Shown here: one piece after another, positions 7,561-16,360 of the stretch
Position numbering within the stretch: the first letter of the stretch is position 1
Layout of the letters: each line of letters starts with the position of its first letter
NCBI GenBank assembly: GCA_964584995.1
Contig: CAZPCA010000013.1
Span: forward strand, 1-33,142
DNA: 33,142 bases
Origin: JAJTFW01 sp964584995
Lineage (GTDB): Bacteria > Bacteroidota > Bacteroidia > AKYH767-A > OLB10
Direction: 5' to 3'
Notes under the pieces: generated by a model
Told to the model about the DNA's origin: nothing
Databases searched by the model: none
Seen by the model: the letters and a program-made list of their open reading frames with translations, nothing else
Program-made: the position numbers and the translations under genes

Positions 7561-9387
7561 GTGAAAAACTACTTCCGCATCCTGCGTTTCATGGTTCCCT
7601 ACAAGGGTAGGGCAGTGACCAGCGTGGTCTTCAATATGCTCACAGTGGTTTTTTCACTCTTTTCGCTGACCATGATCGTTCCCTTTCTGAATGTGTTGTT
7701 CAGCCAGGAACGCAACTACGTTTTACAACCATGGTCCGCCTCGGTCAAAGTATTGCTGAATAATTTCAATTATTACCTGAGTGATTTTGTAGTCCAGCAC
7801 GGACAGCTCGAAGCCTTGTCGCTGATCAGTCTGTTGGTCGTCGTCCTCTTCCTGCTGAAAAACACGACCCGTTACCTGGCTATGTATTACCTCGCCCCGA
7901 TCCGCAACGGCGTGGTGCGCGATATCCGCCGCGAAGTGTATGCGAAAATACTGTCCCTGCCCGTCGGCTACTTCACCGAAGAGCGCAAGGGCGATATCAT
8001 GGCACGCGTCACCAACGATGTGCAGGAGGTGGAGTGGACCATCATGAATTCGCTGGAGGCCGCCTTCCGGGAGCCGCTCAACATCATCATTTTCCTGGTC
8101 ACGATGTTCACCATGAGTCCGGACCTGACACTTTTCGTATTGGTACTGTTGCCTGTTGCCGGGATATTCATCGGACGTATCGGAAAGAGTCTGCGGCGCA
8201 AGTCGACACAGGCGCAGGAGAAGATGGGACAACTGCTGAGCAACCTTGAGGAGTCGCTCGGTGGTCTGCGCATCATACACGCCTTCACCGCCGAGGAAAA
8301 GTCGCAACGCCGTTTCGGAGAGATCAATCAGCAGTTCTACCGCTTGCAGAACAAGATCGGCCGACGCCGTGATCTGAGCTCACCCCTGAGCGAGTTCCTC
8401 GGAGCCCTGGTGCTGACCGTGGTGATGTATTTCGGTGGCCGGCTGGTACTGGGTCCCTCGTCCAACCTTCAGCCCTCGGAGTTCATCGCCTTCATCGCCA
8501 TATTTTCCCAGCTCATCCCACCCTCCAAGGCGCTTACAACGGCCTGGTACAATATCCAGAAAGGCCTTGCTTCTGCAGAGCGCATCTTCCATATACTGGA
8601 CGCCCCGGTGGCCGTGAAGGACGCTGAAAACGCTGTGCCCCTGAAAGGATTCAGCGACAAGGTTTCCTTCTCCCATGTATCCTTCGCTTATCGCAAGGAT
8701 GAGCCGGACTATGTGTTGAAGGATATTCAACTGGACATTCCGCGAGGAAAGACGATCGCCTTGGTCGGACAATCGGGCAGCGGAAAAACGACTTTAGCGG
8801 ATATGCTTCCCCGTTACTATGATCCGGATAAAGGCACTGTAAGTATCGATGGATTGGATATCCGGAATGTGCGTCTGGCGGACCTGCGCAAGCTGCTGGG
8901 CGTGGTGACACAGGAGTCCATCCTTTTCAACGATACGGTCTTCAACAACATCGCTTTCGGCGTGGAGGCTGCCACGGAAGAAGAGGTGGAGCAGGCAGCC
9001 AGGGTGGCCAATGCACACGACTTCATCGTGGCCCTGCCGCAGGGCTATCATACGAGCATCGGCGACCGTGGAGGAAAGCTAAGTGGAGGGCAGCGTCAGC
9101 GCCTGAGCATTGCCAGGGCCGTACTGAAGAATCCCCCTATCCTTGTCCTTGACGAAGCCACTTCCGCACTCGATACGGAATCCGAACGCCTGGTTCAGGA
9201 TGCCCTCACCCGTCTGATGCAGAACAGGACCACGCTGGTGATCGCTCACCGTCTTTCCACCATCGTACATGCAGACGAGATCATCGTGATGCACCAGGGC
9301 GAAATCATCGAACGTGGTACACACGATGCGTTGCTCAAGAAAGATGGTTACTACAAGCGGCTTTCCGACATTCAGAGTTTCCGTTGA
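7561..9387 (+). CDS. MsbA-like ABC exporter (fused permease and ATPase)
   Basis: A 608-aa half-transporter with an N-terminal six-helix exporter domain (about residues 15-330) and a C-terminal ATPase (about 365-605). The ATPase has Walker A GQSGSGKTT, Q-loop VVTQESILFND, signature LSGGQRQRLSIARA, Walker B ILVLDEATSALD and H-loop IAHRLST. It would dimerise in the inner membrane. By family, substrates may be lipid A-core or other hydrophobic molecules. The start is GTG 7561, which gives the family-typical beginning KNYFRILRF; the next Met is ten residues further in. It stands alone between the repressor terminator and a convergent gene. It is over 5 kb from the biosynthetic cluster, so a role in exporting that product is not indicated. 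Confidence 0.88.
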   Translation: MKNYFRILRFMVPYKGRAVTSVVFNMLTVVFSLFSLTMIVPFLNVLFSQERNYVLQPWSASVKVLLNNFNYYLSDFVVQHGQLEALSLISLLVVVLFLLKNTTRYLAMYYLAPIRNGVVRDIRREVYAKILSLPVGYFTEERKGDIMARVTNDVQEVEWTIMNSLEAAFREPLNIIIFLVTMFTMSPDLTLFVLVLLPVAGIFIGRIGKSLRRKSTQAQEKMGQLLSNLEESLGGLRIIHAFTAEEKSQRRFGEINQQFYRLQNKIGRRRDLSSPLSEFLGALVLTVVMYFGGRLVLGPSSNLQPSEFIAFIAIFSQLIPPSKALTTAWYNIQKGLASAERIFHILDAPVAVKDAENAVPLKGFSDKVSFSHVSFAYRKDEPDYVLKDIQLDIPRGKTIALVGQSGSGKTTLADMLPRYYDPDKGTVSIDGLDIRNVRLADLRKLLGVVTQESILFNDTVFNNIAFGVEAATEEEVEQAARVANAHDFIVALPQGYHTSIGDRGGKLSGGQRQRLSIARAVLKNPPILVLDEATSALDTESERLVQDALTRLMQNRTTLVIAHRLSTIVHADEIIVMHQGEIIERGTHDALLKKDGYYKRLSDIQSFR

Positions 9388-9446
9388 TGGGTTCCCGCTG
9401 GCGATACCTCTTGCTATAAAGCGATGATGTTTCTAAAGCCGGGGAA

Positions 9447-11408
9447 TCACCCACTCAGGCCTTCGACTTCCCATACGTCCATAGCGCCTTTGTTTTTCAG
9501 CGACACACTTCCTTTGTTGGTGAGTGTGAATACATCGCTCAGATAGCCCGCAGTGATGGCGCTGACGGTAATAGTCCCTGGCTGTGCGATCTGCTCCATG
9601 CGCGCTGCCGTGTTCACCGTGTCGCCCCAGATGTCGTAAGCGAATTTTCTGGAGCCCACCACACCGGCGACCACGGGTCCGGAGTGGATGCCTATGCGTG
9701 CTTCAAAGTGAATACCCTTTTGCTGCTTCTGTTCACGCTTGCAGGCCGCAAGGAATGCCTGCATCTCCAGTGCAGCACGTACGGTTCGCAGTGCATGATC
9801 TTCGTACCGTTCCGGCAGTCCGCAAACACACATATAACCATCCCCGATGGTTTTGATCTTTTCTATTCCGTGTTTGGCAAGTATCTCGTCGAATGCACTG
9901 TAGCAGCGGTGGATTTCCTGGACAAGGGATTCGGCCGGAAGCGAATCCGCAATCCCCGTGAAATTGACGAAGTCGGAGAACAGGACCGTGACGGAATCGT
10001 ATCGCCTCGCTTTGGTGGTACCTGTTTCTTTCAGCTCTTCGGCGGTGGCCTGTGGGAGGATATTCAGGAGCAGATTGTCGGATTTCTCTTTCTCTTTTCC
10101 AAGAGCGAAGTGCTGTTCTTCTATCTGTCTTTTCTGCCTGCTTGTGACACGAAAGCGGTTATATGCGAAAAGCGCGAAGAGGGTGATGATGAACAGTACA
10201 GCGGTGATGGCTTTCCTGTTCGCCTCCTCTTTCTCCACTTGTGCCTGTAAGACCATGCGCTCTCCTTGCGCTTTGATTGAATCACTGGTCACCTTGCGGT
10301 CATAATCGTACTGGAACGATTGCCGCATATTTTCCTTTCTGAAGTTCTCGTTGAAAATGCTGTCGTGCATGCGTACATAAAGCTCGTGCATCTTCAGTGC
10401 CTCTACTACCTGTCCTTGTTTTTTCCTGATCTTGTAAATGATCTCCGAGCTTCTTTTCAGAATTTCAGGAGAGCCCAGCTGCTCACCTGCAAGCAAGGAT
10501 TCCTGTGCATAGGCCAGAGCCCTGGGATAATCCTCTTTTTTGAAATAATACTGTGAAAGGAAACTCGCAGCAAGGGCTTTGCCGGGTTTGTCACCGTATT
10601 CAGCGAAAGTACTGTAGCTCTGCTTCAGCAACATTTCTGCCCTTGATTCCTCTCCTTTGACGACATTCGACGTGTCAAGTATTTCTTCTATTTCTCCGAT
10701 GTACAGCAAAGAATAGGCTATGCCCTGCTTGTCCTGTATGCGCTCACGGATCGACAGGCTCTTTTTGTGGTTCTCCAGCGACTCCTGCAGTTTCCCTTCC
10801 CGTTTGAGTAAGACTGCCAGGTTATTGATGGCGTACGAAAGTCCGTAGGCATCATTTGCTTTTTCCAGCAGCGCAAGACTCTTTTCAGCGTACTTCCGCG
10901 CCATGTCCCAGTCATCCTGTTCTCCGTACACCGTGCTCAGGTTGAGCAGCGAGGTGCTCATACCGTTGAGGTCCCGCAGACGTTCCTGGACCGCAAGGCT
11001 TTTTCTGTAGTATTCTACCGCAAGTGGGATGTTGCCCATGGCATGGTGGGTGGATCCCATATTATTGTGCGTCTCGGCAACACCAACTTCATCAGATCCT
11101 TCCTGCCGCAAAAGCAAGGCCTTGGCATACATCGCCAGGGCTTCCTTGTTCATCCCGCGGTTCTGTAAAATAATGCCTTCGTTGTTGAGTGCTGCACCGA
11201 GATATTTTTTGAAAACCGTACAGGCATTCGCTATACAGGTGTGCAGGTTTTTTTCTGCAACGGCTTTTAGTTCTTCGTTGTATTGCACCCATACCTGTTC
11301 ATCGGCCTCCTCTTCGATTTTTTCATAAAGTATGCGGCATTGAACGGAATCGTTTTGGCCGTGCGCAGACAGACAGAGAATAAGGAGGAGTATGGGCAGT
11401 AGACGCAT
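9447..11408 (-). CDS. TPR-repeat sensor with class III adenylate cyclase domain
   Basis: A 653-aa protein when started at ATG 11408, which opens a clear signal peptide (MRLLPILLLILCLSAHGQ). The longer frame to 11747 overlaps deoC and is rejected. Residues about 40-350 are tetratricopeptide repeats (e.g. ALNNEGIILQNRGMNKEALA, THHAMGNIPLAVEYYRKSLA), expected outside the inner membrane. A transmembrane helix (AITAVLFIITLFALFAYNRF, about 404-423) and a coiled coil lead to the cyclase domain (about 465-650). The metal-binding Asp residues are in VLFSDFVNFTGI and TIGDGYM. The purine-specifying pair is Lys (EKIKTIGD) and Asp (YDIWGD), the ATP-type combination, and the transition-state Asn/Arg are in TVNTAARM. 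It is therefore predicted to make cAMP in response to a periplasmic, perhaps protein-bound, signal. Confidence 0.88.
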   Translation of the reverse strand: MRLLPILLLILCLSAHGQNDSVQCRILYEKIEEEADEQVWVQYNEELKAVAEKNLHTCIANACTVFKKYLGAALNNEGIILQNRGMNKEALAMYAKALLLRQEGSDEVGVAETHNNMGSTHHAMGNIPLAVEYYRKSLAVQERLRDLNGMSTSLLNLSTVYGEQDDWDMARKYAEKSLALLEKANDAYGLSYAINNLAVLLKREGKLQESLENHKKSLSIRERIQDKQGIAYSLLYIGEIEEILDTSNVVKGEESRAEMLLKQSYSTFAEYGDKPGKALAASFLSQYYFKKEDYPRALAYAQESLLAGEQLGSPEILKRSSEIIYKIRKKQGQVVEALKMHELYVRMHDSIFNENFRKENMRQSFQYDYDRKVTSDSIKAQGERMVLQAQVEKEEANRKAITAVLFIITLFALFAYNRFRVTSRQKRQIEEQHFALGKEKEKSDNLLLNILPQATAEELKETGTTKARRYDSVTVLFSDFVNFTGIADSLPAESLVQEIHRCYSAFDEILAKHGIEKIKTIGDGYMCVCGLPERYEDHALRTVRAALEMQAFLAACKREQKQQKGIHFEARIGIHSGPVVAGVVGSRKFAYDIWGDTVNTAARMEQIAQPGTITVSAITAGYLSDVFTLTNKGSVSLKNKGAMDVWEVEGLSG

Positions 11409-11503
11409 GCTGGATGTCTTTATCAAATATAAAAAAATAAAGAGGGTGGGCAGCTGGCTCAACTGTTTTGGATTCATGCAGGAAGCGCCTCTGTTTTTAT
11501 TTT

Positions 11504-11511
11504 TACCTTCG
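11504..11511 (+). promoter_or_regulatory. Candidate -7 box for deoC
   Basis: TACCTTCG differs by one base from TAnnTTTG and lies 21 bases upstream of the deoC ATG. No convincing -33 element is seen at the usual spacing. The 124-bp region between the divergent cyclase and deoC is otherwise AT-rich and unremarkable. Confidence 0.3.
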
Positions 11512-11532
11512 TGAATTGTTAGTCCATCCAAA

Positions 11533-12429
11533 ATGTCATTACAACTTCCACCTTCACCTCCGGTAGACGCCGTAGCCGTAAACGAACGTGTCGCCCGCTT
11601 TACTAAGCGCTCCATCAAGAACGAATCGAAGCGGGAGGCCCTGCTCACAACCATTCGCATGATGGATCTTACCACGCTCGATGCGAAGGATACTCCCGGC
11701 AAGGTACAGCAACTTTGTGCGAAGGCCATGCACCTGCACGAGGGCATACCCGGTTTGCCGCAGGTAGCGGCCGTTTGTGTTTACCCTACTATGGTAAGAG
11801 TGGCCAGGCAATGCCTCGGTAACAGCGGTGTGAAGGTGGCAGCGGTGGCGACTGCTTTCCCCAGCGGAATGAGTACACGTAAAGTCAAGCTGGAGGAAAC
11901 TCGTTTTGCAGTGGCGGAGGGCGCCGATGAGATCGATATGGTCATCTCCCGCGGACGCTTCCTGGTAGGAGAATACAATTATGTATTTGACGAGATTGCG
12001 GCGGTGAAGGAGGCTTGCGGTACTGCACACCTGAAGGTGATTCTCGAAACCGGTGAGCTGAGCACGCTGGACCAGGTGCGAAAGGCATCGGATCTTGCCA
12101 TGTACGCCGGCGCGGATTTCATCAAGACCTCCACGGGCAAAGTCCAGCCGGCTGCTACCTTACCGGTCACTCTGGTGATGCTGGAGGCGATACGTGATTT
12201 CTACTATCGGGAGGGCAGGATGATCGGCATGAAGCCTGCCGGAGGCATCAGTACATCCAAAATCGCGATCCAGTACCTGGTGATGCTGGGCGAGACATTG
12301 GGCGCAGCGTGGATGAGTCCCGATTATTTCCGCTTTGGCGCGTCAGCACTGGCCAACGATGTGTTGATGCAATTGCTCAAACTCGATACCGGTGTTTACC
12401 AAAGTGAAAATTATTTCTCCAAAGATTGA
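11533..12429 (+). CDS. deoC: Deoxyribose-phosphate aldolase
   Basis: A 298-aa class I aldolase that splits 2-deoxyribose 5-phosphate into glyceraldehyde 3-phosphate and acetaldehyde in deoxynucleoside salvage. The Schiff-base lysine is K198 in GADFIKTSTG. The second lysine is K234 in GMKPAGGIS, and the catalytic Asp is D135 in DEIDMVI. MDLTTLD near residue 45 is the usual first strand. It is longer than the roughly 220-260 aa of many homologues because of an N-terminal extension of about 40 residues, common in the long DeoC subgroup. It stands alone, divergent from the cyclase and convergent with the S41 protease. Confidence 0.93.
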   Translation: MSLQLPPSPPVDAVAVNERVARFTKRSIKNESKREALLTTIRMMDLTTLDAKDTPGKVQQLCAKAMHLHEGIPGLPQVAAVCVYPTMVRVARQCLGNSGVKVAAVATAFPSGMSTRKVKLEETRFAVAEGADEIDMVISRGRFLVGEYNYVFDEIAAVKEACGTAHLKVILETGELSTLDQVRKASDLAMYAGADFIKTSTGKVQPAATLPVTLVMLEAIRDFYYREGRMIGMKPAGGISTSKIAIQYLVMLGETLGAAWMSPDYFRFGASALANDVLMQLLKLDTGVYQSENYFSKD

Positions 12430-12478
12430 CGCAGGCTGCCCGTGTATGCGAATGCTGTGCCATCGTGCATGAATGAGA

Positions 12479-12501
12479 AAGCCACCGGAGTGCGGTGGCT
12501 T
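12479..12501. terminator. Hairpin between convergent deoC and S41 protease
   Basis: AAGCCACCG (12479-12487), loop GAGTG, CGGTGGCTT (12493-12501): a 9-bp perfect stem between two convergent genes. Short A and T stretches flank it, so it may act in both directions. The T-tract is weak (TTCTTA). Confidence 0.65.
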
Positions 12502-12539
12502 CTTACTGGCAGTTGTATACCTTGTACGTGAGATAAGTC

Positions 12540-14141
12540 TCAGTTTTCAGCGATCTTCATTTTCTCAAACGTTTTATCGTTCAGGCATTCCATCGCTTTC
12601 ACGTAGAAGTTATTGATATCATTGATGATGACGTAGTACGCATTCGTATTCCAGAGGTCCCTTGCGAGGAGCGCTTTCAATTGTGTACGGATCAGTTTCT
12701 CCGAGGTCTTGATGCCGGTTTCGTCTTTTTTGACCGACTTTTTCTCTGCGTAGGCGATAAACCGGTTGAAGAAATCATCGCTGATGCTGAACTTCTTTTT
12801 GAATTCGAATACATCCTTGTATTCCGATTTCAGCATCGCACGGTTTTCATCGACATAGGTAAGGGTGAAATCATTGAGGATACCGTTGCGGCGTAACTCA
12901 TCGTAATAGCGGCTGCTCATGCTCGTGTCGAGCGGTACGAACACATCGGGCATGATGCCTCCGCCACCGTATACGGTACGTCCTCCGTGTGTTTCATACT
13001 TCAGTGAATCCGAGAATTTGATGCTGTCGGCACTGTACAACTCGCCGTGTTCGTAGCGCTGACTGATATCCATATCGTAATTCTCGTCGCCGTGTTCGTA
13101 GGGTTTCTGGATGCAGCGGCCACTGGGCGTATAATAGCGGGCGATGGTAAGGCGCACGGCTGAACCATCGGGCAGGGGATAGGGTTTTTGCACCAGGCCC
13201 TTGGCGAAGGTACGTCGGCCGATGACCAGTCCGCGGTCCCAGTCCTGCACAGCACCGGTCACGATTTCACTCGCAGAGGCGGAATTCTCATCCACCAGCA
13301 CAATCAACCGTCCTTTTTCCCATCCGCCTGCATTGGTGGAATATGACTCCTGCTTGGGATTGTTTCGGCCTTCTGTATACACGATGCGTTTTCCCATCGA
13401 CAGGAACTCGTCGGCCAGTTCAATGGCACGATTGAGGTAGCCGCCTCCATTGCCGCTGAGATCCAGCACCAGGCTATGAACGTTGTCTTGTTCCTTTAAT
13501 TTTTTTAGCGCCTCGCGGAATTCATCCACGGTGCTGTCCGCGAAACGGGAAATCTTGATGTATCCTACGCCCGGGGCGGCAGGGTAGGAGGCCTCCACGC
13601 TGAAAAGCGGAATCTTGTCGCGGGTGATATTGAACACCATCAACTCCGATACATTCCTGCGTGCGATACTCACTTTCACTTTGGTACCCTTGTCGCCGCG
13701 GAGCTTTTTGAGTACATCGTTGTTCTTGATGCCAATGCCGGCCACGAGGGTGTCATTGATCAGTACAATCCGGTCACCGGAACGTATGCCCAGTTTTTCC
13801 GAAGGGCCACCGGAGATGGTCTGCGTGACCATGATCGTGTCTTCCAGTATATTGAACTGAATGCCTACCCCCTCGAATTTTCCTACAAGTGGCTCATTGG
13901 TTTCCTTCAACTCTTCCGCCGGAATATAAGTTGAATGAGGGTCAAGTTCTTTGAGCAAGGCACGGATGGCGTCGTCGGTGATTTTCTTCTGGTCAACAGT
14001 ATCTACGTATGCATACGTGATCATATTGAGCAAAGCATCTATTTTTTGGCCCTGAGCATTTTGCTGGGCCATGGCTGGAAGACTGATACAAAGGCCGATG
14101 CTGAGGAATAGCTCACGCAAGCCTGGAATGTTCTTGATCAT
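12540..14141 (-). CDS. CtpA-type C-terminal processing protease (S41), secreted
   Basis: A 533-aa periplasmic serine protease. An N-terminal signal sequence (about residues 5-25, LFLSIGLCISLPAMAQ) is followed by a helical cap, a PDZ domain (about 85-170, GVGIQFNILEDTIMV and SGDRIVLIND) and the S41 catalytic core. The active-site serine lies in DENSASASEI and the lysine in FAKGLVQ about 25 residues later, the Ser-Lys dyad of this family. ALVLD-type strand LVLDLSGNGGG is also present. The C-terminal 120 residues are a helical extension common in Bacteroidota homologues. It probably trims or degrades periplasmic proteins. Upstream lie no obvious promoter boxes, and the gene appears monocistronic. 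Confidence 0.9.
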   Translation of the reverse strand: MIKNIPGLRELFLSIGLCISLPAMAQQNAQGQKIDALLNMITYAYVDTVDQKKITDDAIRALLKELDPHSTYIPAEELKETNEPLVGKFEGVGIQFNILEDTIMVTQTISGGPSEKLGIRSGDRIVLINDTLVAGIGIKNNDVLKKLRGDKGTKVKVSIARRNVSELMVFNITRDKIPLFSVEASYPAAPGVGYIKISRFADSTVDEFREALKKLKEQDNVHSLVLDLSGNGGGYLNRAIELADEFLSMGKRIVYTEGRNNPKQESYSTNAGGWEKGRLIVLVDENSASASEIVTGAVQDWDRGLVIGRRTFAKGLVQKPYPLPDGSAVRLTIARYYTPSGRCIQKPYEHGDENYDMDISQRYEHGELYSADSIKFSDSLKYETHGGRTVYGGGGIMPDVFVPLDTSMSSRYYDELRRNGILNDFTLTYVDENRAMLKSEYKDVFEFKKKFSISDDFFNRFIAYAEKKSVKKDETGIKTSEKLIRTQLKALLARDLWNTNAYYVIINDINNFYVKAMECLNDKTFEKMKIAEN

Positions 14142-14279
14142 GGTGCGACGATACCGTGTTACCGGTTTATGACGTGGTGTGGGTGGATTTATTGTCCTCT
14201 AGATTTGGAGTATACAAGGATACATCCGAAATTCATCCGGTGGGATGATTTCTCCTCGTGAATCTTACAAATGGAAGCA

Positions 14280-14789
14280 CTATTTGGCGTCCTCCTCGTG
14301 GGGAGCCATGTTTTCCAGATCGCGGTCGAAAAGGTACATACCGCCTTTGTCTCCGCCGATGAGCTTCAGTTTATCGAGCAGGGTACGGGCGAGTCTTTCT
14401 TCTTCAATCTGCTCGGCTACATACCACTGCAGGAAATTATGGGTGGTGTAATCTTTCTCCGACAGGCAGTTTTCAACGAGCTTGTTGATTTCAGTACTTA
14501 CCTTGACTTCGTGCTTCAGCAGCAATTCGAAAACCTCGTTGATACCTTTGAAATTGGCCGGTGGACTTTTCAGTGCCGGAATTTGTGCAGCGCCACCCCG
14601 CTCGTTCACAAAACGGATCAATTTGAGCATGTGCATCCTTTCCTCGTCGCTGTGTTTGTACAGGAAAGCGGAAACTCCGTTATAGCCGGTGCGTTCGGCC
14701 CAGGAAGCCATGGCCAGATAGAATTGGGATGAATCAGCTTCCAGATCTATTTGCTGATTCAGTAATTTTTCGATTTTCTTTGAAATCAT
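14280..14789 (-). CDS. ftnA: Ferritin (non-haem iron storage)
   Basis: A 169-aa ferritin when started at ATG 14789 (MISKKIEKLLNQQIDLEADS), matching the family N-terminus. The longer frame to 14864 adds unrelated residues. Ferroxidase ligands are visible as E17, the pair E49/E50 and H53 in DEERMHM, with later Glu residues in FELLLKHE and AEQIEEERLA. Twenty-four subunits would form a cage that oxidises and stores iron. A TACTTTTA element about 20-25 bases upstream on the minus strand resembles the -7 box with one mismatch. It lies downstream of the methyltransferase gene by 95 bp, and its own promoter suggests separate expression. Confidence 0.92.
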   Translation of the reverse strand: MISKKIEKLLNQQIDLEADSSQFYLAMASWAERTGYNGVSAFLYKHSDEERMHMLKLIRFVNERGGAAQIPALKSPPANFKGINEVFELLLKHEVKVSTEINKLVENCLSEKDYTTHNFLQWYVAEQIEEERLARTLLDKLKLIGGDKGGMYLFDRDLENMAPHEEDAK

Positions 14790-14884
14790 AGCATTCTGTA
14801 TTTGTTGTAAAAGTAAGGCATTCGACCGATGAATTGGCTGCGCAGTACTGTAATTCATGAACACCCTGCCCTTGAAAAAACACT

Positions 14885-15604
14885 TCAGGCCTTGATGAAA
14901 TACCCGTGGGAATAGGCCCCTCCGTACAAGGTGAATACACGCTCTGGTTTGTCACTAAGAAATTCATCACAGGCAAGTCTGACTCCCGGATTGATGGGGG
15001 TTCCTTGAACCGTGCGTTCCGGATCGTGGTAGTCCATCAGGAAAACAACAGCTCCGGAACTGAGACGCGGGTATATGTGCTGAAGGAGATGATGAATGGT
15101 GTTTTTCAATTTATCCGTATCGCCGCCATACCCGCAATCGATATGAACCATTGCCAGTTTTTGCGGAAGTGCGGACGGAACCGTGTCGAAAAAATTCCCT
15201 TCATGGATGTGTGGTTCAGGCAAAGATTGTTCCCTGAAATTTCTCAATAACTCATCCTTGGGGCTAAGCTTTTCAGACCGGTATTTTTTTTCAAAGAAGT
15301 CGTACAGATGAATGCGCAGCGCTGAAGCGTTTTCCGTCAGTATCTTTTGGAAGACCATGGCGGATTGTCCGGTGAAACACCCGAATTCCGCCCATTCGCC
15401 ATCTATCTTATCTTCCAGTACACGTGAGGCCAGCAAATGGAAGTTCATGCGTTGCTCGATGGTGTGCATCTGTGTGATACCATCCGGGAATCTTTTCAAT
15501 TGGTACCCTATACCGAACTTGGCGAGGAGCTTATTGATCAATTGTATTTTTGCAGAAGGCTTAGCGAGCATTCCCGGTAATCGGAAGAGGGGAAAGAAGT
15601 CCAT
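14885..15604 (-). CDS. TylF/macrocin O-methyltransferase-like enzyme
   Basis: A 239-aa protein when started at ATG 15604 (MDFFPLFRLPGML). An upstream start at 15691 would overlap the PPTase gene. The SAM-binding strand is GEWAEFGCFTGQSAMVF, and the metal or substrate segment is MVHIDCGYGGDTDKLKNT followed by VVFLMDYHDPE, as in the TylF/MycF family (Methyltransf_16-type O-methyltransferases, some with other activities). It follows the phosphopantetheinyl transferase by 40 bp on the same strand, so it is the last plausible gene of the biosynthetic operon and may be a tailoring enzyme. The predicted peptide has no obvious hydroxyl to methylate, so an N- or carboxyl-methylation, or an unrelated role, remains open. 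Confidence 0.7.
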   Translation of the reverse strand: MDFFPLFRLPGMLAKPSAKIQLINKLLAKFGIGYQLKRFPDGITQMHTIEQRMNFHLLASRVLEDKIDGEWAEFGCFTGQSAMVFQKILTENASALRIHLYDFFEKKYRSEKLSPKDELLRNFREQSLPEPHIHEGNFFDTVPSALPQKLAMVHIDCGYGGDTDKLKNTIHHLLQHIYPRLSSGAVVFLMDYHDPERTVQGTPINPGVRLACDEFLSDKPERVFTLYGGAYSHGYFIKA

Positions 15605-15644
15605 GGTGCGTGCAGATTGATGCTGAAAGATAATCAGAACTTTG

Positions 15645-16340
15645 TCATGGTGTAGCAGCGCTTGACAGTTCACGTTCGAGGTTTCGGGCACTTACAAAAT
15701 ACCATTCACAGTCTGGCCCGTTGGGCTGAGCAAGGGCGATACTGCACACGGTTTGCGAGTGCACCCGGGTCATCAGGGAGAATCGACGGTCATTCACAGC
15801 ACAGACACTGCTGCTACAATCCAATGTGTTCAAGCCGTCAGTAAGACCCGTTCCCGCCGCTTTCAGCACTGCTTCTTTGCGTGTCCAGATGGTATAAAAG
15901 CCCTCGTTGGTTTTCGACATGGGTATTTCTTCAGGATGAAAATTTTCTTCGCGGATCGCCATGAAGGATCCGGCATCGCGCATCACCTCGATGTCTATAC
16001 CTCCTTCGTCCGGCCCGAAATAACAGGCAAAATACTGCTTGCTGTGGCTGATGTTGAAATGTATGGGAGATCCGGCCAGTATGGGCTTCCCGAACGGGTT
16101 GTAATCAAAGGACGGCAGTGCTTCCGGTGTGGTGTTCGACCAGTGGGCCAGCAGGCGACGCAGCAATGTGCGCCGCGCATAAAAATTCCTTTGTGCTTCT
16201 GGTGTGCGTAGCCGCAAAGCCTTGGTTCTTTCTTCAGGGCTCAGCAAACCCGTATCCGCTTTGAATTCTTCCGTTACCTCTACGACGATAGCACAACTCC
16301 GCTGCAGGGGATCCGTGTACAACAAAGTCTGATGCTCCAT
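15645..16340 (-). CDS. Sfp-type 4'-phosphopantetheinyl transferase
   Basis: A 231-aa enzyme that moves 4'-phosphopantetheine from CoA to the conserved Ser of carrier domains. Motifs in order are NPFGKPILAGSPIHFNISHS (P2), GGIDIEVM (P3, Mg2+ ligands) and FYTIWTRKEAVLKAAGTGL (P4), all standard for Sfp/AcpT-like proteins. It starts 20 bp downstream of the C-A-T-TE synthetase on the same strand. It is therefore the probable dedicated activator of the three carrier domains in the two synthetases. Length is normal for Sfp-type enzymes. Confidence 0.92.
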   Translation of the reverse strand: MEHQTLLYTDPLQRSCAIVVEVTEEFKADTGLLSPEERTKALRLRTPEAQRNFYARRTLLRRLLAHWSNTTPEALPSFDYNPFGKPILAGSPIHFNISHSKQYFACYFGPDEGGIDIEVMRDAGSFMAIREENFHPEEIPMSKTNEGFYTIWTRKEAVLKAAGTGLTDGLNTLDCSSSVCAVNDRRFSLMTRVHSQTVCSIALAQPNGPDCEWYFVSARNLERELSSAATP

Positions 16341-16360
16341 CTCGTTTGAAGGTGCTGGCG

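Noticed and set aside
7561..9387. ABC exporter as the transporter of the biosynthetic cluster
   Set aside because: It is over 5 kb from the cluster, on the other strand and separated by five unrelated genes. Its features match general MsbA-type exporters.
11409..11747. N-terminal extension of the cyclase gene into deoC
   Set aside because: ATG 11408 opens a clean signal peptide, while the extension overlaps deoC antisense and has no conserved features.
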